Assembly: GCA_964583615.1 (NCBI GenBank)
Contig: CAZOWM010000001.1
Span: forward strand, 1-64,000
Direction: 5' to 3'
Origin: CAZOWM01 sp964583615
GTDB taxonomy: Bacteria; Spirochaetota; B62-G9; DRHN01
DNA: 64,000 bases
The position numbers were made by a program, and so were the translations under genes. How positions within the stretch are numbered: the first letter of the stretch is position 1; each line of letters starts with the position of its first letter. Shown piece after piece: positions 43,405 through 52,490 of the stretch. Under the pieces are notes generated by a model. It did no database searches. It saw only the letters and a list, made by a program, of their open reading frames with translations, and was not told the origin of the DNA.

Positions 43405-44220
43405 TCAGCCTTTGACTGCACCGAACGTCAAGCCTCTGATAATGTACCGCTGCATAAACCAGGCAGCCAGCAGCGTGGGGAGCACGGTAATCGAAGCCCC
43501 TGCCGCCATAGGACCGTACTGCACCTCAATAGACCCCCAGAACGAGGATATCAGCACGGTGACCGTTCTCGCCACGCGCCTGGTAAACAGAAAGGCGAAG
43601 AAAAACTCGTTCCACGACCAGATCAGGCAGAACACCGTCGTTACCGCAATTCCCGGCAGAATCAGCGGAAACACTACCCGGCGGAAGACCTGCATCCTCC
43701 CGTACCCGTCTATCATCGCAGCCTGTTCCAGTTCCTGGGGTACCTCCCGGAAGAAACCGTAGAGCAGAAATGTGGCAAAGGAGGTATTGAAATACACGTA
43801 CAAAAGTATCAACCCGAGATGTGTGTCGATCAGGCCCATTTTCCTGAACATGAAGAAGAACGGAATGGCAGCCACCACACCGGGGAACATCCGTGTGGAA
43901 ATGGTCACGAACAGCAGGTGCCCGCCCCCGGTGTTCCAGCGGGCGAAGCTGTACGCAGCAAACACCGAAACAATCATGACCACCGCGGTACTCACCACGC
44001 TCATAATTGCCGTGTTTGCCAGGTTCAGCCAGAACGGGTATGAGGTGAAAAGGCGGGAAAAATTGTCCAGTGTCGGCGCGAACAGCACCAGGTTCTTCAG
44101 GTCTGTGGTGAAGATGTCCTCAGGAGCCTTGAAGGCGGTCAGGTAGATCCACAGAAGTGGGCCCATGACGAAAATAAGCACGATTATCGTGACAACCCAG
44201 AAGACGGCTTTTTTAATCAT
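43405..44220 (-). CDS. Carbohydrate ABC transporter permease (MalG-like)
   Basis: A 271-residue permease with six hydrophobic segments, starting MIKKAVFWVVTIIVLIFVMG. The EAA loop is EQAAMIDGYGRMQVFRRVVF followed by PLILPG, as in the MalG/UgpE group. GGAAGGG precedes the ATG. It forms the membrane channel with the MalF-like permease upstream, 64 bp away. Confidence 0.92.
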   Translation of the reverse strand: MIKKAVFWVVTIIVLIFVMGPLLWIYLTAFKAPEDIFTTDLKNLVLFAPTLDNFSRLFTSYPFWLNLANTAIMSVVSTAVVMIVSVFAAYSFARWNTGGGHLLFVTISTRMFPGVVAAIPFFFMFRKMGLIDTHLGLILLYVYFNTSFATFLLYGFFREVPQELEQAAMIDGYGRMQVFRRVVFPLILPGIAVTTVFCLIWSWNEFFFAFLFTRRVARTVTVLISSFWGSIEVQYGPMAAGASITVLPTLLAAWFMQRYIIRGLTFGAVKG

Positions 44221-44284
44221 TGTAACCCTTCCATATTCGCAACGTTATTGTGTATAAAAGGCATAAACCCTTGCCGGCAGCTTC

Positions 44285-45226
44285 TCACTTGATTACACCA
44301 AGCGCCTTCATGAGTTGCCTGAACATCAACGCACAGATGAGAATCGTCAAAAAAAGTGAAAAAATGGCAAATGCTGAACCGTATCCTATGTCGAAGTACA
44401 CGAATGCGGTTCTGTACACCGTCCAGTCCAGGAGCTCGGTACCCACACCTCCACGGGTGGTTCCGTACAGGGGATCGAACAACCGGATGAGCCACATGGC
44501 CCGCAGCACGACAATAATCATTATGAGCGGGCTCAGCATGGGCAGGGTCAGCCTTCGAAAGGTGTAGACCGGGGAGGCCCCGTCCACACGTGACGCCTCG
44601 AACACGTCTCTTGGAAGGCTTCGCAAGCCCGCCAGCAGAACAAACGTGGAAAATGGGAACCACTGCCAGATGGTGATCATACAGATAGTGTACAGCGCCA
44701 GTTTCGGGGACCACCAGTACACCTTTCCCAATCCGATCGCGCCCAATATCTGATTGACTGCCCCGAAATCATACTCCAGCATAAAATTCCAAAGAAGCGA
44801 CAGAACTAGAGGAGCAACCAGCAGTGGAAGAAGGCACAGACCGCGTACCACATTCTGTCCTTTGAAGTCCCGGTGCCACAGCAGGGCAAGAACAAGGCCG
44901 ATGACCAGTTCCACCACCACACAGATGACTAGAACGTAAAACGTCCGTCCCATTGCAAGCAGAAACCCTTTGTCGTACAGCATGGTCCTATAGTTGTCCA
45001 GACCAATGAAAATCGCCTTTCCCTGCATGCCCCACTCATGAAAGGAGTAATAGATGCAGTAGAACATGGGATAGAACATGAAGACCCCAAGCAGAAGCAG
45101 CAGCGGGATGAGGAGTGTCCATTTGAAGTAACGTTCGCTTGTCAGTACCTCCCATATGGAGGGTTCTCGTTTTGTTTTGGAGGACTGTGCTCCCGCCCCG
45201 AATTGATTCGTCATTTCCTGTGCCAT
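44285..45226 (-). CDS. Carbohydrate ABC transporter permease (MalF-like)
   Basis: A 313-residue permease with an N-terminal cytoplasmic stretch of about 35 residues and six membrane segments (first LLIPLLLLLGVFMFYPMFYC). The EAA loop is FEASRVDGASPVYTFRRLTL then PMLSPL, as in the UgpA/MalF group. GAGAGG precedes the ATG. It follows the binding-protein gene after 142 bp; that gap holds only short imperfect hairpins and no gene. Confidence 0.92.
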   Translation of the reverse strand: MAQEMTNQFGAGAQSSKTKREPSIWEVLTSERYFKWTLLIPLLLLLGVFMFYPMFYCIYYSFHEWGMQGKAIFIGLDNYRTMLYDKGFLLAMGRTFYVLVICVVVELVIGLVLALLWHRDFKGQNVVRGLCLLPLLVAPLVLSLLWNFMLEYDFGAVNQILGAIGLGKVYWWSPKLALYTICMITIWQWFPFSTFVLLAGLRSLPRDVFEASRVDGASPVYTFRRLTLPMLSPLIMIIVVLRAMWLIRLFDPLYGTTRGGVGTELLDWTVYRTAFVYFDIGYGSAFAIFSLFLTILICALMFRQLMKALGVIK

Positions 45227-45368
45227 TTTTTCCGTATCCTCTCCTCATGTACACATGGTTGATCAACGAATGGCCCGGGAGCACTCCTCCGGCCTCGTCT
45301 GTTCCTGATCCTGAAGATCGAGGGCACCCCGTCTCAGCAAGGCGCCCGTTCTTTTCATGTAAATTATG

Positions 45369-46886
45369 CTACTCTTCTCTGATCGGCACCCTCTTGTCGA
45401 ACTTGGAGGTCAGCTCGAGCGTCTTTGAAACGGCCTCTGACACCGCCTGGCCCACTGTTGTCTCACCTCCCATGGGCTTGTGGAAGACGTTCATCTGCAT
45501 CTCATACACCTTGCCTCCCGCCGTGGTGTTGAAGTACCAATAATCAGGAACGTGGTTTGCCTGCTTCGGCCATATATCAACCAGGTAGTCACAGAGAATA
45601 CCAAAGGGATACTCGTTTTCAGCAGTATACCACATAGGATCATTGAGCACATCCATCCTGGTGCTGAGCTGGCCGCCTTTCTCCATGACGGCCTTTTGCG
45701 CTTCGAAGGAAGCAAGATAACGAACCAGCCAGTATGCCCCCTCGGGGTTCTTGCTGGCTTTGGCAACACCCACAGACCATGCACCGGTGTAGGGCTGCTC
45801 TCCCACTGTTGGGTATATTCCGAGCTTTCCGCCTTCGACATTTTCGTCGATAATACCGGCTGTCCAGGCAAAGCAGTTGGAAAACTGGTGCGGCTGTATC
45901 ATCGCACGCCCCTCGCCCTGCTGGGCAACTACGAAGTCAAAGTTTGCGGTAAGGCAACCTGGGGAACCCCACTTGAGCTCATTCTTGTACTCGTTGAAGG
46001 TTTCCCTGAGCTTCATTTTGTTTTCCTTTGTAATGACGAACTCCTTGATGTTACCGCTCGCGTCACGCACCACGGTCGCGTAATCCGAGCCCTTGCCCCA
46101 CAGGCGGCAGCTTATCTCATCGTTGATCTGATATGCGCCCGCCATCATTGCCAGACCGAAGATATCGTGGCTCAACGTCTCTCCCTTGAGCTTTTGCCCC
46201 TTCTTTCTGGTGAAGAACTCACCCTGGTCGTAAAGCTCCTTGTCGGATGTGGCAGGCTTGAGCTCGTATCCGTACTTTGCCATGAAATTCCTCTTCTCAG
46301 TGGGATCGTCGAACACATCCTGGCGGATAAACATACCCATATGATAGGTGTAGAAAGGCAGCACCATCTGGTTCTCATCCGCCTGGCCGCAGATCAGGAT
46401 GGACGGGGAGTGATGAGCGATGTCTGATTTGAGTCCTTCCACACCCCACGGGTCGTACTTCTCTGCGAGCTCCTCGAGCGTGTAGAGGTAGTTGGCCCAC
46501 TCAACCGTCCAGGCCGTTTCCACGTACACCACGTCGTAGTATCCTGTTCCAGCCATAAGCTCGACGTTTTCCTTGGAATACACGACCGGAGAGGCTACCC
46601 GCTCAACGTTCACCTTGATGCCGGTCTCATCGGTAAACTTGTCGATATAGGGCATGATCTTGTCCCACACCTGGCCCGTTTCAACAATCGTATTAAGCGT
46701 CTCCTTGTTTTTTATCTCCGGTATGTCCTTGAGCCCGAACAGTGTCGGAAGGGGAGCCTCGGTTTTTGGGGCCGGGGCCGCCTCTTCAGCTGCTTCTTCC
46801 TCCGTCTTTGTTGCAAATACAAAAGGCGTGAAGCACACAAGCACAATCAGCACGAGTGTACAATACAATACTTTTCTTGCTTTCAT
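45369..46886 (-). CDS. Carbohydrate ABC transporter substrate-binding protein (family 1)
   Basis: A 505-residue exported binding protein with signal peptide MKARKVLYCTLVLIVLVCF, then a low-complexity linker (KTEEEAAEEAAPAPKTEAP) and the mature fold from about residue 55. TYHMGMFIRQDVFDD and SVGVAKASKNPEGAYWLVRY are typical of family 1 sugar or glycerol-type binding proteins. AAAAGGAGG precedes the ATG. It heads the importer operon and has its own promoter, divergent from the isomerase gene. The ligand may be a polyol, given the dehydrogenases downstream. Confidence 0.92.
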   Translation of the reverse strand: MKARKVLYCTLVLIVLVCFTPFVFATKTEEEAAEEAAPAPKTEAPLPTLFGLKDIPEIKNKETLNTIVETGQVWDKIMPYIDKFTDETGIKVNVERVASPVVYSKENVELMAGTGYYDVVYVETAWTVEWANYLYTLEELAEKYDPWGVEGLKSDIAHHSPSILICGQADENQMVLPFYTYHMGMFIRQDVFDDPTEKRNFMAKYGYELKPATSDKELYDQGEFFTRKKGQKLKGETLSHDIFGLAMMAGAYQINDEISCRLWGKGSDYATVVRDASGNIKEFVITKENKMKLRETFNEYKNELKWGSPGCLTANFDFVVAQQGEGRAMIQPHQFSNCFAWTAGIIDENVEGGKLGIYPTVGEQPYTGAWSVGVAKASKNPEGAYWLVRYLASFEAQKAVMEKGGQLSTRMDVLNDPMWYTAENEYPFGILCDYLVDIWPKQANHVPDYWYFNTTAGGKVYEMQMNVFHKPMGGETTVGQAVSEAVSKTLELTSKFDKRVPIREE

Positions 46887-47022
46887 GATTGTTTCCTCCT
46901 TTTCTTCATTTCATTCAAATCGGGAGCCCTCTCAGAGGACATCCCCTCAATTCTCCGCACAATATTACGGATTCTTTCACTCAGGGACGCTCACCTCCTT
47001 TCTGTATTGTTGGTCTAGTGTC

Positions 47023-47050
47023 ATATTATATCATATATCACTTTTGTCAA
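47023..47050 (-). promoter_or_regulatory. Promoter for the ABC importer operon
   Basis: On the minus strand TTGACA (47050-47045) is followed by TAATAT after 16 bases (TATAAT after 14). The 5' leader carries a strong AAAGGAGGTGAGC at about 47000 with no long reading frame behind it, an arrangement like that at 22408. The rest of the 397-bp divergent gap (46887-47283) shows only the two promoters and no gene. Confidence 0.6.
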
Positions 47051-47204
47051 TCGAATTTTTCACAATGGCATGCTTAATACGGCAGTATATCATCGATTAT
47101 AGAACTCTGCATATTCATGTCAATGCAAAAAAAGTCGTCTAAGAAGACGCCATATTTTTTATAATTCCCTCTTACCGACGGTAATTGGCCTCACAGGTTT
47201 TCTA

Positions 47205-47241
47205 TTGACAAACAGATATTAAAAGGTAAGATAACATACGT
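47205..47241 (+). promoter_or_regulatory. Promoter with shared 17-bp element, isomerase operon
   Basis: TTGACA (47205-47210) and TAAGAT (47227-47232) are spaced by 16 bases. The -10 lies within GGTAAGATAACATACGT (47225-47241), identical to the element before the GntR operon at 34610-34625 plus one further base. It is 43 bp before the isomerase start and probably binds the same regulator. Confidence 0.65.
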
Positions 47242-47283
47242 GTTGTGGAAACGAATACAATCCAATACAAGGGGGAAATATCG

Positions 47284-48624
47284 ATGCCTGTAAAGTTTAG
47301 AAAATTGAGAATTGGTTTCGTCAATCTGATCCTGGACTTCCTGGAGGGGCAGGACATCGCTGCCAATCACTCCAAAAATGCGCAGGAACACCTAAAAAAG
47401 GAGCTGGATGTCGATGTCATCGAGTATCCAGAGCCTGTGGGAAAGCGAGATCAGGCCATTCAGGTGTGGAAGTCTTTCAAATCCAAGGATGTGGATGCAG
47501 TGGTCCTGTTCAACGGCACGTTCAACACTGGAGAGCTGACTGCGGAGATTATCCGGAACCTCAATGTTCCCTACGCGCTCTGGGGGATCGGCGAGCTTGC
47601 TCTTGAACGCAAGGCTTTCACCGGCTCCATGGTAGCTGTGATGGCTTCAGGCACACTGTTTAAAAACCTCGACCGGAAATTTTCTTTCATTTACGGACCA
47701 ATCGAGCAGGAGAATGCACGAGCCAGGCTTGGGATATTCGTCCGCTCTGTTCGGGCAATCTCCTATCTCCGCGAGGCAACAATCGCGGTCATCGGCATGC
47801 GGCCAGACGGATTCGAGATCAGCGATTACGACGAGCTTGCCGTTAAAAAGCTGTTTGGGACTGAGATCACCAAGCTCTCCCTGTACACCTTCAGCAAGCT
47901 GATCAAGGAGGTGACCGAGGAGGAGATCGACCGGGACATGGAGGAGCAGAAGCGGATCTTCAATATCAAAGAAAGCGACCTCACAGAGGCGCGGGGCCTG
48001 TCCAAAGTGTATGTCGCACTCAAAAAGTACGTTGATGAGAACAACATCCAGTCATACGCACCGGACTGCTGGCCCGAGCTCAGGGACATCGATCAAACTC
48101 CAATCTGCCCGACCAACGGCCGCATGAATGCGGAGGGGGTCATGGCCTCATGCGAGTGTGACGTGGACGGCTCTCTGACGCTCATGCTGGAGCACGCGAT
48201 CACCGGTTCAACTCCCTGGTGGGCGGATTTCGTGAACCTCATACCCGAAAACGACACGATCCTGTGGTGGCACTGCGGAAATGCACCGTACAACCTCTCC
48301 ACCAAGAAACCGGTCATCGAGAAAGTGTTCGGCGGCCTGTCCCAGACCGCGGCCCTAAAGGACGGAACCGCCACGGTGTGCAGGCTCAACTCGATCAGGG
48401 GTGAGTTCATGCTTCACGCCGGTGTGGGTGAGGTGGTGGAAACCGAGCCGCTGCTCAAGGGCAGCAACCTCTCCATCCACATGAAAGGCGGCAATATGGC
48501 GTTTGTGGAGTCATTGCTCGAGCACGGTGTGCCGCATCACAACGGTCTGGTGTATGGAAACATACTGCCCGAGCTCAAGCAGTTCGCTCATCTCATGGAC
48601 ATCCCGATTATCGTTCAGGAGTAA
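47284..48624 (+). CDS. L-fucose/L-arabinose isomerase family protein
   Basis: A 446-residue protein of the FucI/AraA-like fold (COG2407 type). The N-terminal half has AVVLFNGTFNTGELTAEIIR and the C-terminal half ends in a barrel with LWWHCGNAPYNL and LHAGVGEVVETEPL. These enzymes isomerise aldoses to ketoses with a metal ion; many members of this branch have no assigned substrate. CAAGGGGG precedes the ATG at 47284. It is co-transcribed with an aldehyde dehydrogenase and shares its operator with the GntR operon. Confidence 0.88.
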   Translation: MPVKFRKLRIGFVNLILDFLEGQDIAANHSKNAQEHLKKELDVDVIEYPEPVGKRDQAIQVWKSFKSKDVDAVVLFNGTFNTGELTAEIIRNLNVPYALWGIGELALERKAFTGSMVAVMASGTLFKNLDRKFSFIYGPIEQENARARLGIFVRSVRAISYLREATIAVIGMRPDGFEISDYDELAVKKLFGTEITKLSLYTFSKLIKEVTEEEIDRDMEEQKRIFNIKESDLTEARGLSKVYVALKKYVDENNIQSYAPDCWPELRDIDQTPICPTNGRMNAEGVMASCECDVDGSLTLMLEHAITGSTPWWADFVNLIPENDTILWWHCGNAPYNLSTKKPVIEKVFGGLSQTAALKDGTATVCRLNSIRGEFMLHAGVGEVVETEPLLKGSNLSIHMKGGNMAFVESLLEHGVPHHNGLVYGNILPELKQFAHLMDIPIIVQE

Positions 48625-48648
48625 TCTTTCCATAAAATGGAGGCAACC

Positions 48649-50139
48649 ATGCAAGAGTTCAAGTTATTCATCAATAACAGGTGGGAAAGTTCTTCGGAAA
48701 AGAAGACCTTTCAATCGCTGGACCCGTCGAAAAACGAACCGATCGCCGAGCTGCACATGGCAGGGGAAAAAGACGTGGACAGGGCGGTGCAGGCTGCGAA
48801 AAAAACTTTTGAAAGCGGTGTGTGGTCTGACCGCGACCCGGACGATCGAGCCGACCTCATGCTGAAGGCCGCAGATATCATGCGAAAGCGGCTCAAGGAG
48901 CTTGCCAAGTGGGAGGCAATGGACACCGGCAAACCCATACACGAGACGGAAAATGTCGACATAGACTACTCAATCAGGGCCATGGAATACTTTGCAAACC
49001 AGTGCAGGGAAATCCCGGGCATGGTCATACCGCTTCCGGGAGACGTTGCCTTTGACTGGGTGTCCTACGAACCCTACGGAGTCGTGGCAGGCGTGACGCC
49101 CTGGAACTTCCCCCTGCACCTGGCCACACGGTGTATCTGCCCGGCCATCGCCACTGGAAACACCGTGGTTGCGAAACCCTCATCACTCGCACCCATCACC
49201 CCCACTATTCTTGGCGAGATATTTCTGGAGGCCGGTTTTCCAGAGGGTGTGGTGAACATCATCAACGGACCGGGAAGCTCCACCGGCGAATACCTCACGT
49301 CACATCCTGACGTTCGTATGATCTCGTTCACCGGATCCCTTGCTGTGGGGCGGCGCCTGCTTGAGATTTCGTCCAAGTCGCCCATCATCAAGAAGGTCAT
49401 CCTCGAGCTTGGCGGGAAAGGTCCCTTCATTGCAGAGCCAGACTGCGACATCGACGGTTCGGTCAACTCCCTGATCGTTGGATTCTGCCTGATGCAGGGA
49501 GAGGTATGCTGCGCCTCGACCAGGCTCTTTCTGCACGAGGATATCTACGACGAGTACATGAAAAAGCTCGTCAGAAGGGTCAACAGTCTGAAGCTCGGCG
49601 ACACAATGAACCTTTCCACTCAGGTGGGCTCCCTCATCAACAGGGACCAGCAGGAGAAGGTGGACGGCTACGTGAAAGACGCTCTCAAGAGCGGGGCAAA
49701 ATGCGCATGTGGAGGCGAGAAGTACACAAAACCGCCCTTCGACAGGGGCAACTACTACCGTCCAACGATTTTGGAGAACGTCTCCAACAACATGAAATGC
49801 GCCAGGGAAGAAATCTTTGGGCCTGTCCTTGTGGTCATCAAGTACAAGGAACTTGACGAGGCAATTGCCATGGCAAACGACAACCAGTATGCACTCGGCG
49901 CAACCCTGTGGAGTGAGAACCCCAAGACCCTGTTCTACGGAGCCAAAAAACTTGACGCGGGAATCGTCTGGCTGAACACCAATGTAATGTCCAAGATCGA
50001 GGCGCCGTACGGCGGCAACAAGAACAGCGGCCTGGGCAGGGAGGACGGCACTATCGGTATCAAGGAGTACCTGAAGGTCAAGAACAACGTCCTGTTCACA
50101 GGAAAGGAGTATGACAATTTCTACGGGTTCAAAGACTGA
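48649..50139 (+). CDS. NAD(P)-dependent aldehyde dehydrogenase
   Basis: A 496-residue ALDH. VTPWNFPLHLATRCICPAI is the cofactor-binding loop, LELGGKGP carries the general base Glu, and GEVCCASTRLFLH the nucleophilic Cys; EEIFGPVLVV near residue 395 is the family's C-terminal signature. It is closest in look to betaine-aldehyde, lactaldehyde or 2,5-dioxovalerate-type enzymes, but the substrate cannot be fixed. ATGGAGGC before ATG 48649 sets the start. It lies 25 bp after the isomerase gene and is followed by a terminator. Confidence 0.93.
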   Translation: MQEFKLFINNRWESSSEKKTFQSLDPSKNEPIAELHMAGEKDVDRAVQAAKKTFESGVWSDRDPDDRADLMLKAADIMRKRLKELAKWEAMDTGKPIHETENVDIDYSIRAMEYFANQCREIPGMVIPLPGDVAFDWVSYEPYGVVAGVTPWNFPLHLATRCICPAIATGNTVVAKPSSLAPITPTILGEIFLEAGFPEGVVNIINGPGSSTGEYLTSHPDVRMISFTGSLAVGRRLLEISSKSPIIKKVILELGGKGPFIAEPDCDIDGSVNSLIVGFCLMQGEVCCASTRLFLHEDIYDEYMKKLVRRVNSLKLGDTMNLSTQVGSLINRDQQEKVDGYVKDALKSGAKCACGGEKYTKPPFDRGNYYRPTILENVSNNMKCAREEIFGPVLVVIKYKELDEAIAMANDNQYALGATLWSENPKTLFYGAKKLDAGIVWLNTNVMSKIEAPYGGNKNSGLGREDGTIGIKEYLKVKNNVLFTGKEYDNFYGFKD

Positions 50140-50229
50140 CCAGAGATTTAAATATATGCGAGCATAGGCATCCGCATATGGTGTGATGCCGTAAACACAG
50201 TCCTGCCGCATGAATAACGTGTATAGTGA

Positions 50230-50268
50230 AAGGCTGCCCTGTCAGTAAGCGGGGCGGTCTTCTTCTTT
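50230..50268 (+). terminator. Terminator after the isomerase/aldehyde dehydrogenase operon
   Basis: AAGGCTGCCC pairs with GGGCGGTCTT (two G-U pairs) around a 12-base loop, and the right arm runs into TTCTTCTTT. It lies 90 bp after the stop codon, before the convergent pseudogene cluster. Confidence 0.65.
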
Positions 50269-50284
50269 AACCCGCTGAATCAGC

Positions 50285-50519
50285 TCATGTCATCCCCTGT
50301 TTCTCATACGATACCTGCAGTAAAAAATTCACAAGAATTATCCCCATGACAGTGAAAAGGTTGGTATTGATGATATATTCCCACTCCTCGAGTGCGGTTT
50401 CTTCGATGTTCTTTGAGATATGGTAACCTGCATTGTTGATGAGCGTATCTATTCGTCCGAACGCTTCAGTCGTCTTCAGAATGAGCGGAAGAACCGGTAA
50501 TGATCGCTGTGTTTTTCAT
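50285..50519 (-). pseudogene. Collapsed short-chain dehydrogenase
   Basis: ATG 50519 opens an SDR-like start (MKNTAIITGSS) that stops after 17 codons. In another frame the strand continues as FGRIDTLINNAGYHISKN, then LEEWEYIINTNLF, with the NNAG motif, and ends at 50285. Some 60 residues between the two parts and the whole catalytic Y-x-x-x-K half are gone. Its ATG overlaps the former stop of the cyclase gene (ATGA), showing that these were once coupled genes. Confidence 0.82.
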
Positions 50520-50886
50520 TGTGACGCACTAGCATCCGGCATTCGGTGAGAGATACGGAGATTTATTGAGGGAACGCTCACTGCTGCTTCTGATGAGCCC
50601 CCATCCGGTAATCGGCTCTTTTTTTTCTTGTTATAGAAATCAACAGGAATTGCAGGTCCTGTGAACAGCCCCGGCTGTAAATCGTCGATTTTCTTCCATC
50701 CGGGAACCGGTGGTATGGAGCATCGATATGCGTACCGATGTGGTTGTAATAATCAAAGTGCTCGGTAAGCCACCCCTCTTTCCCGTGCTCCATTACAACC
50801 CGGATTCTGGGTTTCGGAAATGCTGGATTACTGGGGCAGTCATCATAAATTGGCTGAGAAATGTCAAGTATATCTTGTACATTCAT
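50516..50886 (-). pseudogene. Frameshifted and truncated cyclase-family gene
   Basis: From ATG 50886 (GAGGAC upstream) the reading begins MNVQDILDISQPIYDDCP and includes NHIGTHIDAPYHRFPDG, the metal motif H-x-G-T-H-x-D-x-P-x-H of the cyclase/kynurenine formamidase family. Near 50692 the frame is lost; in the neighbouring frame the family sequence continues as KKIDDLQPGLFTGPAIPVDF and then becomes unrelated, ending at a TGA that overlaps the next gene's ATG. The usual length is 210-260 residues; only about 80 remain recognisable. Confidence 0.82.
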
Positions 50887-50903
50887 GTCGTCCTCATATC
50901 CAC

Positions 50904-52316
50904 TCATTCAGCGGTTGCCATAACTCGAAACTCAGATATTAGGTCGCCGATTTGTGTGCTGGTGGCCTTGTAGTCTTTACTGCTGTTGTCCACTTCTCCA
51001 ACGATTCTATTTTCTGAAAAAACCAGTATTCTGTGTGCAAGCTTTATGATTTCCGGCATGTCAGAAGATATCAGAATAATTGACTTTTTGTTTTCAGCAA
51101 GCCGCCAGATCAGCTTTGTAAAATATTCCTTCGCTCCCACATCCACGCCAACCGTCGGCTCATCAATGATTAAAATATCGGTGTTCGCTGCGAGCCATTT
51201 TGCAACATTCACCTTCTGCTGATTTCCACCGCTCAGCTTGCCGACCTTTTGATGAATTCCCGTCGCCTTGATGTTGAGGTTGACGATCTGCTCCCATGTG
51301 ATTTCCCTTTTCCCGATACCAGGCTAAACTTGTTTTTCAGGCGGTCCCACACTGTAATGGTGGTATTCGTTTTTACGCTTTCCAACATAATGAGACCGTC
51401 TCTTCTCCTGTCTTCTGTCACATATCCCATTCTGTATCGTGAAAGTGCCTCATAGATTGAACGAACACGCACGTGCTTTCCATTGATGAAGACTTAACCG
51501 CTGTCAAACTTTTCTTTTCCAATGAGGATATGGGCGAGCTCCGTCCGGCCTGAACCAACCAGCCCGTAAAAACCGAGGATCTCCCCCTTGAATAAATCAA
51601 AATTGATGTTATAAGCCATTTTGTCTCTTGTGAGATCCTTTACTTCGAGCACCTTCTTACGTTCATCGATCGACAGTCCGCCAAATACCGATGTGTCCTC
51701 ATCCCGTCCGATCATGTGCCAGACGATCTTCTTTCTGTTCAAATTGGTGGTAAAGTCAGTCACCACACATTTGCCATCCCGGAGAACACTCACGCGATCA
51801 GCCACCTGAAGTACTTCTTCAAGTACATGGGATACAAAGATAACCAGAACTCCCTCTTTTTTCAGCTTATCCATTACTCGAAACAGATATGCAGCTTCTT
51901 CCTTCGAAAGTGAGGCTGTCGACATCGAGACCGATTTCATCGAGATGACGCTTTGCTATTTCGTTCAACTTCTTCCATGAGAGAATACCGCTTCTCCCCC
52001 GGGTGGGAAGCTTGTCGAGCATGATGTTTTCGGCTACACTCGCTTCCGGGATTACCTGCAATTCCTGATATACGGTGTGTATTCCTTTTTCCAGTGCTTC
52101 ACGTGTATTGTGTACAAAGTAGGGCTCGTTACAGTAGTAAATCTCACTCCCTCTGTCAGGGGTATACAGTCCAGATATGATTTTAATAAGAGTGCTCTTG
52201 CCGGCACCATTTTCCCCCAACAGGGCATGAATCTCGCCCTCCTGGAACTCGATCGATACATTATCCAGTGCCTGTACACCGGGAAACGACTTACTCACGT
52301 GTACAACATTCAGCAT
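50904..52316 (-). pseudogene. Two-domain sugar ABC ATPase (RbsA/MglA-like), multiply broken
   Basis: Starts MLNVVHVSKSFPGVQALDN with Walker A GENGAGKST. Around 51915 a deletion of about 40 codons with a frame change removes the signature and Walker B of the first domain (LDVDS joins SLSKEEAAYLFRVM). At 51494-51496 an in-frame TAA interrupts the second domain, and near 51310 a further frameshift follows (FSLVSGKGK; the true continuation EITWEQIVNLNIKA is in another frame). The last part still reads KLSGGNQQKVNVAKW and ILIIDEPT. An intact protein would have about 500 residues. Confidence 0.9.
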
Positions 52317-52376
52317 AGCCAGTGCTCCGCATTAAATCACCATTAAATTTTCCGCGAACGAATCAGAATACGAAGA

Positions 52377-52450
52377 GGAGGGAGAACAAAAACATGCCCC
52401 AACAGCAGATGCAATTACAGTCTTTATCAGAAAAAAACGGTCCTCCCTCC
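52377..52450 (-). repeat. Inverted repeat between binding protein and ATPase remnants
   Basis: Arms GGAGGGAGAAC (52377-52387) and GTCCTCCCTCC (52440-52450) pair at all 11 positions with one G-U, around a 52-base loop. The location, directly after a binding-protein gene, matches the stem-loops in the intact importers. Confidence 0.5.
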
Positions 52451-52490
52451 TTTATGTTTCAATTATTCAGGAGGATTTAGGTGAGCCTCC

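Noticed and set aside
45480..46427. 315-codon plus-strand frame opposite the binding-protein gene
   Set aside because: Antisense shadow; composition is unlike a real protein and no ribosome site supports it.
49300..50211. 303-codon minus-strand frame opposite the aldehyde dehydrogenase gene
   Set aside because: Antisense shadow of a well conserved gene, with no family features.
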